Assembly: GCF_000763375.1 (NCBI RefSeq)
Contig: NZ_JPSY01000004.1
Coordinates: forward strand, 62,001 to 126,000
Direction of reading: 5' to 3'
Length of the DNA: 64,000 bases
From: Microbacterium profundi
GTDB lineage: Bacteria > Actinomycetota > Actinomycetes > Actinomycetales > Microbacteriaceae
The position numbers and the translations under genes were made by a program. Shown piece by piece: positions 52,534-61,380 of this stretch; the first letter of the stretch is position 1, and the number at the start of each line of letters is the position of its first letter. The notes beneath the pieces were generated by a model. It searched no databases and was not told the DNA's origin. It saw nothing but the letters and a program-made list of their open reading frames with translations.

Positions 52534-54086
52534 CAGCGATACCTCCCTTCGACCCACCAGGAGTCGTCCTCCCAGAGCACCAGCCAGGCGCGCTGCGACT
52601 CGTCGACGATCTGCAGGCGCTGGGCGAGGCGGGCCTGGTCCTTGTCCCAGGCGCGCTCGCGCAGCGGCCATGGGCCCGCCCAGCTCGAGACCGCTGTCTC
52701 TTCGATCCATGCGGGGGCGGAGGAGAGCGTGCCACGCTCGTCCACCCGCGGCGGCGTGCCGTCTGCCGCAGTCACCCGTGCCGGCAACGGCGGGCTGAAC
52801 ACCTCGGACGGATACGGCGGAGGCAGGCTTCCCGGCCACGGCAGCGCGGCATCGCGTTCCGGTGGCACCTTGTCTCCCCAGGGTTGAAGCAGCTGCCGGT
52901 CGGACAGCCGGCGTCCGCCGACGATCACGGGGGTGACGACGCCGAGATGACCCAGCATCGCCTGCACTCGGGAGACGGCATGGTGCAGCCGCTGCTGGGG
53001 ACCCTGCCCGAAGAGTCCTGGCTGATGGTGGGCGCTGTCATCGACCCTGGTCGGCACGATCCGCACCTCGGCGATGCCGGCCGGCGCGCGATCAGATTGC
53101 GCAGGGTCGGATTGCGCAGATTCGGATTTCGCGGGGGTGGAGAGCGACTCCAGCTGCCAGCGCACCCGATCGACCAGATCGCTCGCCTCGAAGGAGGTGG
53201 GGTGCAGCCACACCCGCGACGAGATCGCCCCGTCGTCGTCGGTCAGATCGATCCGCACTTCGGTGCACACCTGCGAGAGCTCGGCGAGAGCCGCGGTCAC
53301 GGCATCCGCTGTCTGGCGCACTGCGAACGCCACCTGATCTGCCTGCTCGAGGGGCGTCTCGAACACGATCTCGCGTGCGAGCTCGGGCTCGGGATGCTGC
53401 GGCACCAGTGGCCTGGAATCGGCACCGGATGCCAAGGCATGCAATCTCGCCCCTCGTTCACCCAGTCTGTCGCGGATGTCGGTCTCGGCGAGGGCGGCGA
53501 ACTCCGCAAGGGTGCGGATGCCCAACCGTTCGAGCAGCGCGGTGACCTCCTCGTCTCCCAGCGCCTGCACGGGGAGAGGGGCGAGGAACTCCCGCGAGCC
53601 ACCGGGGGCCACGACGAGGGCAGGCGCCGCGAGGCGGGCGGCCTGCTCTGCCGTGAAGAGCCCATCGGCGATGGCCGCGCGAGTGCCAGGGTGGTCGTGC
53701 TCGGCGAGGGCTTCAATGAGGCGCAGGGCCGCCTGCTCCTCTCCGCCGTAGTATCGGGCGGCTCCGCGGGCACGCAGCGCGGCAAGGCCAGGGCGCAGCG
53801 GCTGAACGCCGGGCACCAGCTCTTCCAGCAGCCGCAGCACCGGCAGGAAGGCCCGCTCATCACGGCGGGGGTCTGCGGGGATGAGTCGCAGCGCAGGGGA
53901 GCGGGTCTGCGCGAGTCGGCGGCGCTGGCCGCGCCGCACACCCTGCGCCCTGGCTGATGCCGAGCATGCGATCACGATGTTCGATTGCACGACGGCGACC
54001 GGCTCTTCTGCGGGTGGCGCTCCGAGCGCTGCGCGCACCGGCCAATCCGGCAGCCACAGCACGAGATGACGAGGAGGCATGCTCAT
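52533..54086 (-). CDS. imuB: Y-family polymerase-like protein ImuB
   Basis: 517 residues from the ATG at 54086, which overlaps the imuA stop (ATGA). N-terminal Y-family palm/fingers (HLVLWLPDWPVRAALGAPPA, EPVAVVQSNIVIACSASARA, GVRRGQRRRLAQTRSP). The acidic catalytic residues of active Y-family enzymes are replaced near the start (LWLPDWP rather than a DxD), as in other ImuB proteins. It bridges DnaE2 and the clamp. The C-terminal part is Pro-rich and ends SWWVEGRYR. Confidence 0.9.
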   Translation of the reverse strand: MSMPPRHLVLWLPDWPVRAALGAPPAEEPVAVVQSNIVIACSASARAQGVRRGQRRRLAQTRSPALRLIPADPRRDERAFLPVLRLLEELVPGVQPLRPGLAALRARGAARYYGGEEQAALRLIEALAEHDHPGTRAAIADGLFTAEQAARLAAPALVVAPGGSREFLAPLPVQALGDEEVTALLERLGIRTLAEFAALAETDIRDRLGERGARLHALASGADSRPLVPQHPEPELAREIVFETPLEQADQVAFAVRQTADAVTAALAELSQVCTEVRIDLTDDDGAISSRVWLHPTSFEASDLVDRVRWQLESLSTPAKSESAQSDPAQSDRAPAGIAEVRIVPTRVDDSAHHQPGLFGQGPQQRLHHAVSRVQAMLGHLGVVTPVIVGGRRLSDRQLLQPWGDKVPPERDAALPWPGSLPPPYPSEVFSPPLPARVTAADGTPPRVDERGTLSSAPAWIEETAVSSWAGPWPLRERAWDKDQARLAQRLQIVDESQRAWLVLWEDDSWWVEGRYR

Positions 54087-54865
54087 CCGGCCACCGCCCA
54101 CTGATCGGATTCGGCATCGACCGTCTGAGGGACGGGCGCGAGCAGCGGCGCCACCGGACGCAGCGGTGCCGGCGCGGCATCCACACGGCCGAGGGAAGTC
54201 GGCATCCGCACCCGCACCCGACTCGGAGCCTCATGCCGCCGCCCCGATGCGCGCAGGGTCACGGTGCGATCGGCGAGGAGCCCCCAGCCGGAGCCCAGGC
54301 CGTGCCACTCGGTCTCCTCCACGCGGATCGTCGCCTCGCTCTGCGGCCAGGGCGCCGTGACCAGCAGTGTGCAGCCGCGATCGCGCAGGCGCGCGTTCAG
54401 CCGGGCGATGTCTGCATCGGCGACCCTGCTGCGCGGATGCACCGCGATGAGAGGGATCACCTCGGAGAGTGCAGTGGCGACCGTGAGCCAGCGGGGGCCC
54501 GGATCGGGCACGAGGACGAGACGTTCCAGCTCGACGCCGAAGCCGGCCATCGCCTCGACCCCGATCGTGGGCATGCCGATGATCGCGCACCACGCCCCCT
54601 TCTGCGAAGGAGCGGCGAGCAGAGCACCCAGAAGACTCGGCGAAGGGGAGAGGGAGTAGGAGGAGCCGACCCGCAGCCCTGGATCGGGCAGGAGGCCCTC
54701 CAGCGCGGGATCGAGGGGAAGGAAGGGCACATCGCTTCGTCGCCGCTGCATGCGGGCGATCTCGCCGCGCAGGCGGTGCACCTCCTGCGCGCGGGAGGCT
54801 GTGCTCTCGCGAGAGCCATCGCCCTCGCGGGAGAAAGCGGAGGGGGCGAAGAGTGCTGTGCCCAT
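54083..54865 (-). CDS. imuA: ImuA-like RecA-related protein
   Basis: 260 residues from the ATG at 54865. Weakly RecA-like: GGALLAAPSQKGAWCAIIG-type region without a full Walker A, then VELERLVLVPDPGPRWLTVA, LIAVHPRSRVADADIARLNA, and VRVRMPTSLGRVDAAP. Matches the actinobacterial ImuA' group, which supports the ImuB-DnaE2 mutasome. First gene of the operon, with a LexA-like box just upstream. Confidence 0.82.
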   Translation of the reverse strand: MGTALFAPSAFSREGDGSRESTASRAQEVHRLRGEIARMQRRRSDVPFLPLDPALEGLLPDPGLRVGSSYSLSPSPSLLGALLAAPSQKGAWCAIIGMPTIGVEAMAGFGVELERLVLVPDPGPRWLTVATALSEVIPLIAVHPRSRVADADIARLNARLRDRGCTLLVTAPWPQSEATIRVEETEWHGLGSGWGLLADRTVTLRASGRRHEAPSRVRVRMPTSLGRVDAAPAPLRPVAPLLAPVPQTVDAESDQWAVAG

Positions 54866-54875
54866 GCATCCATCC

Positions 54876-54891
54876 TCGAACTTATATACGA
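54876..54891 (-). promoter_or_regulatory. LexA (SOS) box upstream of imuA
   Basis: TCGAAC-TTAT-ATACGA matches the actinobacterial LexA consensus TCGAAC-N4-GTTCGA at 10 of 12 positions and lies 10 bp upstream of the imuA start, as expected for an SOS-controlled mutasome operon. Confidence 0.6.
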
Positions 54892-54958
54892 ATAAAGCAA
54901 GTGAGGCTCTCATGCTAGTTCGCACATCCGACACCGGGTTTCGCGCTACCTTTGACGC

Positions 54959-55249
54959 ATGCAGATCGAGTTCGAGAGTCCGGTCACGCGCTGGGACAAG
55001 CGCGTGGAGTCGTGGTACTTCGCGACCCTGCCTGAAGAGCTCTCGCTGGAGCTCCGCGAACTGCCGGCGCCGAAGCGGGGCTTCGGCTCATTGCGCGTGC
55101 AGGCCAGGATCGGCGCGTCCATCTGGCGGACATCGATCTTCTTCAGCGACAACGCGTTCGTACTGCCGCTGAAGAAGGCGATCCGCGACGCGCAGGGCAT
55201 CGAAGAGGGCGACATGCTCACGGTCGATCTCGACATCATCGATCTCTGA
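54959..55249 (+). CDS. DUF1905-domain protein
   Basis: 96 residues starting MQIEFESPVTRWDKRVESWY. DUF1905 pattern: FATLPEELSLELRELPAPKR GFGSLRVQARIG and IGASIWRTSIFFSD, ending in a short acidic beta strand (DMLTVDLDIIDL). Function unknown. Divergent from the mutasome operon. Confidence 0.85.
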   Translation: MQIEFESPVTRWDKRVESWYFATLPEELSLELRELPAPKRGFGSLRVQARIGASIWRTSIFFSDNAFVLPLKKAIRDAQGIEEGDMLTVDLDIIDL

Positions 55250-55327
55250 GACGCTGGAGTGCGCCGCTGGACGCAGGTTATCCACAGCCCCCACCCACGG
55301 CATCCGTCGTTCTCGTAACCTTCGGGC

Positions 55328-55810
55328 ATGCCCTCAGCCGTGACGCCGTACGACGTGATCGTCGTGCTCGTGCACATCGCACTGATCGGTATCGGCATCT
55401 GGCTGCTCGTGATCGACGCGCGCACCCACCGGCTGCCGAACCGGATCGTGCTGCCGACGCTGGCGGCAGCGCTGGCGCTGGTGGGCATCGACGCACTCGT
55501 GACAGGGCAGAGCGGCCCGCTGATCGGCGGTGTGATCGGAATGCTGGTGCTCGGCGGCATCTACGCCGTGCTGCGCGCCACGAGCAGAGGCGGGATCGGC
55601 GGGGGCGACGTGAAGCTCGCGGCGGTGATCGGTCTGGTACTGGGCTGGCACGGCTGGCAGGCGCTCGCCGTCGGCGCGGCATCAGCCTTCGTGCTCGGGG
55701 CGCTCTACGCCCTCGTTCTCATGGCGCTGCGCCGGGCGGACCGCTCCACCCGCATCGCGTTCGGGCCCTGGATGATCATCGGCGCGGTCCTCGGCGTCGT
55801 CGCGGCTTGA
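55328..55810 (+). CDS. Prepilin peptidase (A24 family)
   Basis: 160 residues, membrane protein with four or five helices. The peptidase Asp motifs are IDARTHRLPNRIVLP and GGIGGGDVKLAAVIGL (GxGD). It lacks the N-terminal methylase part, so it is the short CpaA/FppA-like form that processes Flp-type pilins. No pilus genes are adjacent in this window. Confidence 0.85.
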   Translation: MPSAVTPYDVIVVLVHIALIGIGIWLLVIDARTHRLPNRIVLPTLAAALALVGIDALVTGQSGPLIGGVIGMLVLGGIYAVLRATSRGGIGGGDVKLAAVIGLVLGWHGWQALAVGAASAFVLGALYALVLMALRRADRSTRIAFGPWMIIGAVLGVVAA

Positions 55811-55864
55811 GCACCACGCCGCGTGCTCAGGACTATGCCGCGCACTCAGGACTATGGTGAGCAC

Positions 55865-56083
55865 ATGGCAATCGCACGACTTCACGACGGCCCGCTCGAC
55901 GGGCAGATCCTTCCGCTCGAAGACCTCGAGCAGGACAGACTGATCGCACCGTACGGCGCGACCCAGGTCATCTACCGGCGAGGCGCCGCCGAAGCATCAA
56001 ACACCGGCGCGAGCGACGGACCCACAGAGGTGGGGTTCTGGTTCGTCGAATCCAGCGACGACATCTCGCCCAGCGACGATTAA
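55865..56083 (+). CDS. Hypothetical 72-aa protein
   Basis: Starts MAIARLHDGPLDGQILPLED; ends in an acidic tail (VESSDDISPSDD). Start set at 55865; an upstream in-frame codon at 55823 is less likely. Lies four bases before the CYTH gene, so they are probably co-transcribed. Family unknown. Confidence 0.65.
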   Translation: MAIARLHDGPLDGQILPLEDLEQDRLIAPYGATQVIYRRGAAEASNTGASDGPTEVGFWFVESSDDISPSDD

Positions 56084-56087
56084 GACA

Positions 56088-56705
56088 GTGACGACCGAGC
56101 CGTCGCGCACGGTCGAGGTCGAGCGCAAGTACGACGTCGACACCGCTACGCCCCTGCCGGTCTGGCAGGCTGCGCCGGGCGTTGATGCGGTGACATCCGG
56201 CGAGCATCGCGCGCTCGACGCCCGCTACTTCGACACGGCGGATGCTGCGCTGTCGCGCTCCGGCGTGGCACTGCGCCGCCGCACCGGAGGGCCGGACGAG
56301 GGCTGGCACATCAAAGGTCCGCGCGAGGGCGACGGACGGCTCGAGCTGGGGTGGCCGCTGGGCGAGTCGGAGGCCGTGCCGGATCTCGTCACCACCGCGA
56401 TCTCGCGATGGACGACCGACCCGCTCACCCCGCTCGCGCGCATCCGCAACGATCGCACGGCCTATCTGCTCACCGGCCCTGGCGGCATCGTCGCCGAGTT
56501 CGTCGACGATCACGTGCGCGCCACGGACCTCCGCTCGGGGACCGAGCGCGAATGGCGCGAATGGGAGATGGAGCTCGGACCTGCCGCGCCTGCGGACGCC
56601 GCAGGACGTGAGGCGTTCTTCACAGCCGTCGAAACTGCGATCTTCGCCGCAGGCGGCAGGCACGCGGCATCCGGATCGAAGCTCGCTCGCGCACTCGGCT
56701 TCTGA
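56088..56705 (+). CDS. CYTH-domain triphosphatase-like protein
   Basis: 205 residues from a GTG start. The CYTH signature ExExK is present (VEVERKYDV), followed by the tunnel-fold basic strands (YFDTADAALSRSGVALRRR, GWHIKGPREGDGRLELGWPL) and REWREWEMELG. Members hydrolyse triphosphates such as thiamine triphosphate or inorganic triphosphate in the cytoplasm. Four bases separate it from the 72-aa gene. There is no attached CHAD domain. Confidence 0.88.
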   Translation: MTTEPSRTVEVERKYDVDTATPLPVWQAAPGVDAVTSGEHRALDARYFDTADAALSRSGVALRRRTGGPDEGWHIKGPREGDGRLELGWPLGESEAVPDLVTTAISRWTTDPLTPLARIRNDRTAYLLTGPGGIVAEFVDDHVRATDLRSGTEREWREWEMELGPAAPADAAGREAFFTAVETAIFAAGGRHAASGSKLARALGF

Positions 56706-56753
56706 GATCAAGCCCCTTCCCTGTGAAGGCAGTGTCGTGCTTGAGTGACACAC

Positions 56754-57917
56754 ATGACGCCATCCGCTGTGCTGCGCTCCATCCAGACGATCGTGCCGGA
56801 GACGGTGCTGGTGCAGGAGCAGGTGCGAGATGTCTTCGCCGCGCAGCCGGAGCTCAGTCGCCTGGCCAAGCGCATCGTCTCGGCATCGTTCAACGGATCG
56901 GGCATCGACACCAGGCACACCGTGCTGGAGGAGCTGTCCTTCTCCGCTGATGTCGCCACGCCCCAGTTCTTCGACCGTGACAGCGGCCTGCTGCTCGAGC
57001 CGGGAACGAAGGCGCGCAACGAGGTGTACATCCGCGAGGCGGGGCGGCTGTTCGTCGAGGCCGCCAGACGCACGCTCGAGGCCGACCCCGACATCACCGC
57101 CGCCGATGTCACGCACGTCATCACGGTCTCGTGCACCGGGTTCTACGCGCCGGGTCCCGACTACGAGATCGCCCGCGCTCTCGGGCTGCGAGACGGTGTG
57201 CGCCGCCAGCACTTCGGCTTCATGGGCTGCTACGCGTCGATGCCTGCGCTGCGAGCTGCGAGCGAGTTCTGCGCCGGGGATCCGGATGCCGTGGTTCTGG
57301 TGGTCAGTGTCGAACTGTGCACGCTGCACCTGCGCTCCACCGACGACCCGGACATGATCGTCGCGACCTCGCTGTTCGCGGACGGCGCGGCAGCCGGACT
57401 CGTCACGTCTCGGAGCTTCGAGTCCGAGGTCGCCGGCTTCGCTCTCGACCGCTTCCACACCGGCATCATCCCGGAGGGCAAGAAGGACATGGCGTGGACG
57501 ATCGGCGACCACGGGTTCGAGATGGTCCTGTCGACGGCTGTTCCGCAGCTCATCGGCGATCACATCCACGACGCGCTCAGGCCGCTGTACGCGCCGGAGG
57601 AGGCGTTGGCCGAGGCGTTCGCGGACGACTCGATCGGCGAGCGCATCGCGCACTGGGCGATCCATCCCGGCGGACGCAGCATCGTGGATCGGGTGCAGGA
57701 GAAGCTGCTCCTCTCAGATGCTCAGATGGTGCCGGCCAGAGAAGTGCTGCGGGAGTACGGCAACATGTCCAGCGCGACGGTGCTGTTCGTCATGCGCCGG
57801 ATCCTGGACGAGGGGGCGCAGGACGGGGAACGCGTCGCGGCGATGGCATTCGGGCCGGGGCTCACGGCCGAATGCGCGCTGATGACCGTGGTCGCACCGG
57901 GGAGTCATGAGAGCTGA
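56754..57917 (+). CDS. Type III polyketide synthase
   Basis: 387 residues from the ATG at 56754 (a GTG at 56745 is possible). The Cys-His-Asn triad is intact: Cys159 in HFGFMGCYASMP, His304 in WAIHPGGRS, Asn337 in YGNMSSATVLFV. Chalcone-synthase-like fold. It condenses malonyl-CoA onto an acyl starter to make pyrones, resorcinols or naphthalene derivatives. It overlaps a methyltransferase gene by 11 bp, which in turn overlaps a FAD monooxygenase gene, so the product is probably methylated and oxidised. Confidence 0.93.
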   Translation: MTPSAVLRSIQTIVPETVLVQEQVRDVFAAQPELSRLAKRIVSASFNGSGIDTRHTVLEELSFSADVATPQFFDRDSGLLLEPGTKARNEVYIREAGRLFVEAARRTLEADPDITAADVTHVITVSCTGFYAPGPDYEIARALGLRDGVRRQHFGFMGCYASMPALRAASEFCAGDPDAVVLVVSVELCTLHLRSTDDPDMIVATSLFADGAAAGLVTSRSFESEVAGFALDRFHTGIIPEGKKDMAWTIGDHGFEMVLSTAVPQLIGDHIHDALRPLYAPEEALAEAFADDSIGERIAHWAIHPGGRSIVDRVQEKLLLSDAQMVPAREVLREYGNMSSATVLFVMRRILDEGAQDGERVAAMAFGPGLTAECALMTVVAPGSHES

Positions 57918-58623
57918 CCTCTCGGTGCGCGCCGTCGATGCACGTGAGCTGATGGACGATCCGGATGCGGATGCTCGGATGCTGGAGCGCACCTACGAGC
58001 GCTTCCCGCTGATCAACGCGGTCGTCTCGCGGTGGCGGACCGTGTACCGACGTGACATCCGTCCGTTGGCACGACAGCGGTCGATCAGGGTTCTCGACGT
58101 CGGCGCCGGCGGCGGGGACGTGTCACGCTCACTCGCCGGCTGGTCACGCAGAGACGGACTGGCTGTCGAGATCACCGCACTGGATGCCGACGCGAGAGCC
58201 ATTCGGTGGGCACGCGGTCGTGGAGGCCATGTGGAGTACCGATGCGCGTACACGAGCGAACTCGTGGATGCCGGTGAGACGTACGACGTCGTGATCTCGA
58301 ACCATCTGCTGCACCATCTGAGCGGTGCAGAGCTGACGGCGCTGATGCGGGATTCTGCCGCGCTCATATCCCACGGCGGTCTCGTCATCCATCGCGACAT
58401 CGCCCGCAGCACACTCGCGTATCTGGCCTTCGCCACTGGCACTCTGCCGTTCGCGGGGAATCTGCTCTCCGACTCCTTCATCCGCGCCGACGGACTCACC
58501 AGCATCCGTCGCGCGTACACGCCCGCTGAGCTCTCCGCCGTCGTCCCCAGCGGATGGCAGGTGCGGACCGCCCTTCCCGCGCGGATCGAGTTGCGGTACG
58601 AGGTGGCAGATGCCGGATCATGA
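57907..58623 (+). CDS. SAM-dependent methyltransferase of the PKS operon
   Basis: 238 residues. Class I methyltransferase: IRVLDVGAGGGDVSRSLAG (SAM loop), ITALDADARAIRWARG, and YDVVISNHLLHHLSGAELTA. The DxGxGxG pattern is intact. Gene overlaps on both sides indicate a tightly coupled operon. It probably O- or C-methylates the polyketide. Confidence 0.88.
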   Translation: MRADLSVRAVDARELMDDPDADARMLERTYERFPLINAVVSRWRTVYRRDIRPLARQRSIRVLDVGAGGGDVSRSLAGWSRRDGLAVEITALDADARAIRWARGRGGHVEYRCAYTSELVDAGETYDVVISNHLLHHLSGAELTALMRDSAALISHGGLVIHRDIARSTLAYLAFATGTLPFAGNLLSDSFIRADGLTSIRRAYTPAELSAVVPSGWQVRTALPARIELRYEVADAGS

Positions 58624-59728
58624 CGTCGTGATCGTGGGCGCCGGCCCGGTCGGTCTGCTGCTGGCGTGTCTGCTGGCTCAGGACGGGATCGATGTCTCCG
58701 TGTACGAGCAACGGGAGGCAGGAGATGACCGCTCCAGGGCGATCGGGATCCATCCTCCGGGCGGCGCGGCCCTCGACGCGGTGGGTGTGGGTGAGGAAGC
58801 CAGACGCCACGCGGTGGCGCTGGACGGGGGCGACGTGCTCAGCGGCGGTCGAGTGCTCGCGTCGGTCTCGTTCACGGAGCGCCAGCGGGTGCTCATCCTC
58901 CCGCAGCACCGCACGCATGCGCTGCTCTCGGCGCGGCTCGCCGACGTGCGATCGGATGCCGTGCGCCTCGGCCACGTCGTGAGCGACGTTCGAGATGAGG
59001 GAGAGGCCGTGCGCCTCGTGGTCGAGGCCGGTGGGGTGGCCCGCGAGGCCACCGCATCCATCGTCGTCGCGGCGGACGGGGTGCGCAGCACGATTCGTCG
59101 CAGCCTGGGCATCCCCTGGCGTGAACGGCCGGGAAGCGGCTCGTACGCGATGACGGACATCGCCGATGAGGAGCCGAGCACGAGAGTGCACCTGTACTGC
59201 GAGCCGCGCGGAATCGTGGAGTCCTTCCCGCTGCCGGAGGGACGAAGGCGATGGGTCGTGGCGGATCCGCACGAACGACTGCACGATGGAGCCGCGTTCG
59301 CGCAGGAGGTGGAGGAGCGCACCGGCATCCGAATCGATCGGACGACGGAGGTCGTGCCCACTGCGTTTCGCGCGCAGCAGCACAGGGCGACGCGCGCAGC
59401 CGCGGGCCGTGTGGTGCTGCTCGGCGATTCACTGCACGAGACCAGCCCAATCGGCGGACAGGGCATGAACCTCGGCTGGAGCGGCGCGCGACAACTGGCG
59501 GCAGCCATCGAGAGGTCGCTGCGCGGCGAGGTCCCCGATTTCAGCGCGTACGAACGACGCACGCTGCGCTCTGCCGCGCGGGCCCAGCGACGTTCATCGT
59601 TCTACATGAGGATGGGACAGCCGGCGCACGGTGCCGCTCTGGGGGCCCGCAACATGGTGATCAGAGCACTCGGCTCGCCGCCGCTGCGCCGCGGCGCTGC
59701 AGATCTGATCACGATGCGCGGCCTGTGA
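58610..59728 (+). CDS. FAD-dependent monooxygenase of the PKS operon
   Basis: 372 residues. Group A flavoprotein: DVVIVGAGPVGLLLACLLAQ (FAD loop), SIVVAADGVRSTIRR (DG motif), and VVLLGDSLHETSPIGGQGMN (GD motif). Likely ring-hydroxylates the methylated polyketide, for example to a quinone. Ends 24 bp before a convergent oxidoreductase gene. Confidence 0.88.
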   Translation: MPDHDVVIVGAGPVGLLLACLLAQDGIDVSVYEQREAGDDRSRAIGIHPPGGAALDAVGVGEEARRHAVALDGGDVLSGGRVLASVSFTERQRVLILPQHRTHALLSARLADVRSDAVRLGHVVSDVRDEGEAVRLVVEAGGVAREATASIVVAADGVRSTIRRSLGIPWRERPGSGSYAMTDIADEEPSTRVHLYCEPRGIVESFPLPEGRRRWVVADPHERLHDGAAFAQEVEERTGIRIDRTTEVVPTAFRAQQHRATRAAAGRVVLLGDSLHETSPIGGQGMNLGWSGARQLAAAIERSLRGEVPDFSAYERRTLRSAARAQRRSSFYMRMGQPAHGAALGARNMVIRALGSPPLRRGAADLITMRGL

Positions 59729-59751
59729 GCGCGCCCGTGATCGACCGGCCG

Positions 59752-61380
59752 TCAGTCCGGCTGCGGCGGCCGGGCATCCTGCTCGCCATGACGCGGCCAG
59801 CGGGCCATCGCCCGCTCCGCCATCGCCGTGATGGTCAGGGAGGGATTCACACCGGGGTTGGCCGGAACCGCGGCGCCGTCGACGACATGCAGCCCCGGGT
59901 ATCCCCAGATGCGGTGGTACGGATCGACGACGCCACGTTCGGTGGAGTCGGAGACGATCGCGCCGCCGAGGAAGTGCGCTGTCAGCGGGATGCCGAAGAC
60001 CTCTGGCCAGGAGCCGCGGGCTTCGGCGCGCACGCCGCCCTCCTTCTCGAGTCGCGCCGCGATCGCACGAGCGGCGCGGTGGGCCCCTGGCAGGTAGGAC
60101 GGGTTCGGTTCTCCCTCGCCCTGCGCACTCGTCAGCCGGTACCGGCCGAAGCGCCGCTTCACGGAGAGCGTGAGTGAATTGTCGGCGGTCTGCATGACGA
60201 GCGCGATGATGCCCCGCTCGCTCCAGCGGCGCAGTGAGCCGAGTCGGAGGGTGGTGAGGGGAGCCCGGAGCGTCTGCACGATGAGCGCCCCGAGCCGCGA
60301 GATGAGAGGACGGCCACCGTCGACGAGCCCGGTGGCCAGCATCCCCATCAGGTTCGAGCCTGGACCGTATCGCACGTTCTCGACGTGAGTGCGCTCGTCG
60401 ACGTGGAACGAGGTCGTGATCGCGACACCGTGGGCGAGGCCGACCTCCTCCGGGACGGCGACCGAGATGGCGCCGTCCAGCGCCTCGGAGTTCGTCCGGG
60501 TGAGGTGACCGAGGGATTCGGACAGACGGGGGAGCGAGCCGGTCGCCTTCATCCGGTGCAGAAGGGACTGCGTGCCCCAGGTGCCGCCGGCGAAGACGAC
60601 CTGCTCGGCGGTCACGGTTCTCGGGCGCCGGATCCAGGCTCCGCTGCGCACCGTCGTCACGGCGTAGCCGCCGCCGTCGAGAGGCTTCACGTCGACGACC
60701 GTGCGCAGTGGTTCGATCACCGCGCCGCGCTTCTCCGCGAGCGCGAGGTAGTTCTTGGCGAGCGTGTTCTTCGCGCCCACCCGGCAGCCCACCATGCAGT
60801 TGCCGCAGAGCGTGCAGCCGGTGCGGGCCGGCCCTTCGCCCGAGAAGTAGGGGTCGGGTGCGGTCACGCCCGGCTTGCCGAAGTAGACGCCGACCGGCGC
60901 ATGACGGAAGGTGTCGCCCACACCGAGATCCTCGGCCGCCCCGGCCATGATCCGCTCGACCGGTCCGGTGTGCGGGTAGCGCTCCACGACGCCCAGCATC
61001 CGCCGAGCCGTCGCATAGTGCGGATCGAGCTCCGTTTCCCAGTCGAACCCGCCCGGCCAGTGCCCGTCGACGAAGAATTCCTCGCCCGGCCGGTAGAGGG
61101 TGTTGGCGTAGTTGAGTGATCCACCGCCGACGCCGGCCCCGGCGAGGATCATGACGTGCGGCAGTTTGTGGATGCGCTGCACCCCGAAGCATCCGAGGAC
61201 GGGAGCCCACAGATAGCGCCTGACATCCCACGCCGTCTTCGCGAAGTCATCGTCGGCGAAGCGGCGACCCGCCTCGTACACGTGCACCCGATACCCCTTC
61301 TCGACCGATCGCAGGGCGGCCACAGAGCCTCCGAAGCCGGAGCCGATGATCACGACGTCGTGATCGAAGCGTTCATTCAT
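59752..61380 (-). CDS. GMC-family oxidoreductase (cholesterol-oxidase-like)
   Basis: 542 residues. FAD loop DVVIIGSGFGGSVAALRSVE, substrate/FAD region AGAGVGGGSLNYANTLYRP, a Cys-rich ferredoxin-like patch CTLCGNCMVGCRVGAKN, VVFAGGTWGTQSLL and C-terminal DGAAVPANPGVNPSLTITAM (GMC C-domain with Asn). Such proteins oxidise alcohols of lipids or sterols. The gene overlaps the diacylglycerol-kinase-like gene by four bases. Confidence 0.87.
   Translation of the reverse strand: MNERFDHDVVIIGSGFGGSVAALRSVEKGYRVHVYEAGRRFADDDFAKTAWDVRRYLWAPVLGCFGVQRIHKLPHVMILAGAGVGGGSLNYANTLYRPGEEFFVDGHWPGGFDWETELDPHYATARRMLGVVERYPHTGPVERIMAGAAEDLGVGDTFRHAPVGVYFGKPGVTAPDPYFSGEGPARTGCTLCGNCMVGCRVGAKNTLAKNYLALAEKRGAVIEPLRTVVDVKPLDGGGYAVTTVRSGAWIRRPRTVTAEQVVFAGGTWGTQSLLHRMKATGSLPRLSESLGHLTRTNSEALDGAISVAVPEEVGLAHGVAITTSFHVDERTHVENVRYGPGSNLMGMLATGLVDGGRPLISRLGALIVQTLRAPLTTLRLGSLRRWSERGIIALVMQTADNSLTLSVKRRFGRYRLTSAQGEGEPNPSYLPGAHRAARAIAARLEKEGGVRAEARGSWPEVFGIPLTAHFLGGAIVSDSTERGVVDPYHRIWGYPGLHVVDGAAVPANPGVNPSLTITAMAERAMARWPRHGEQDARPPQPD

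Noticed and set aside
52534..52839. N-terminal extension of DnaE2 to 52839
   Set aside because: It overlaps the end of imuB in another frame; the ATG at 52533 has a GGGAGG site and gives the family's usual start.
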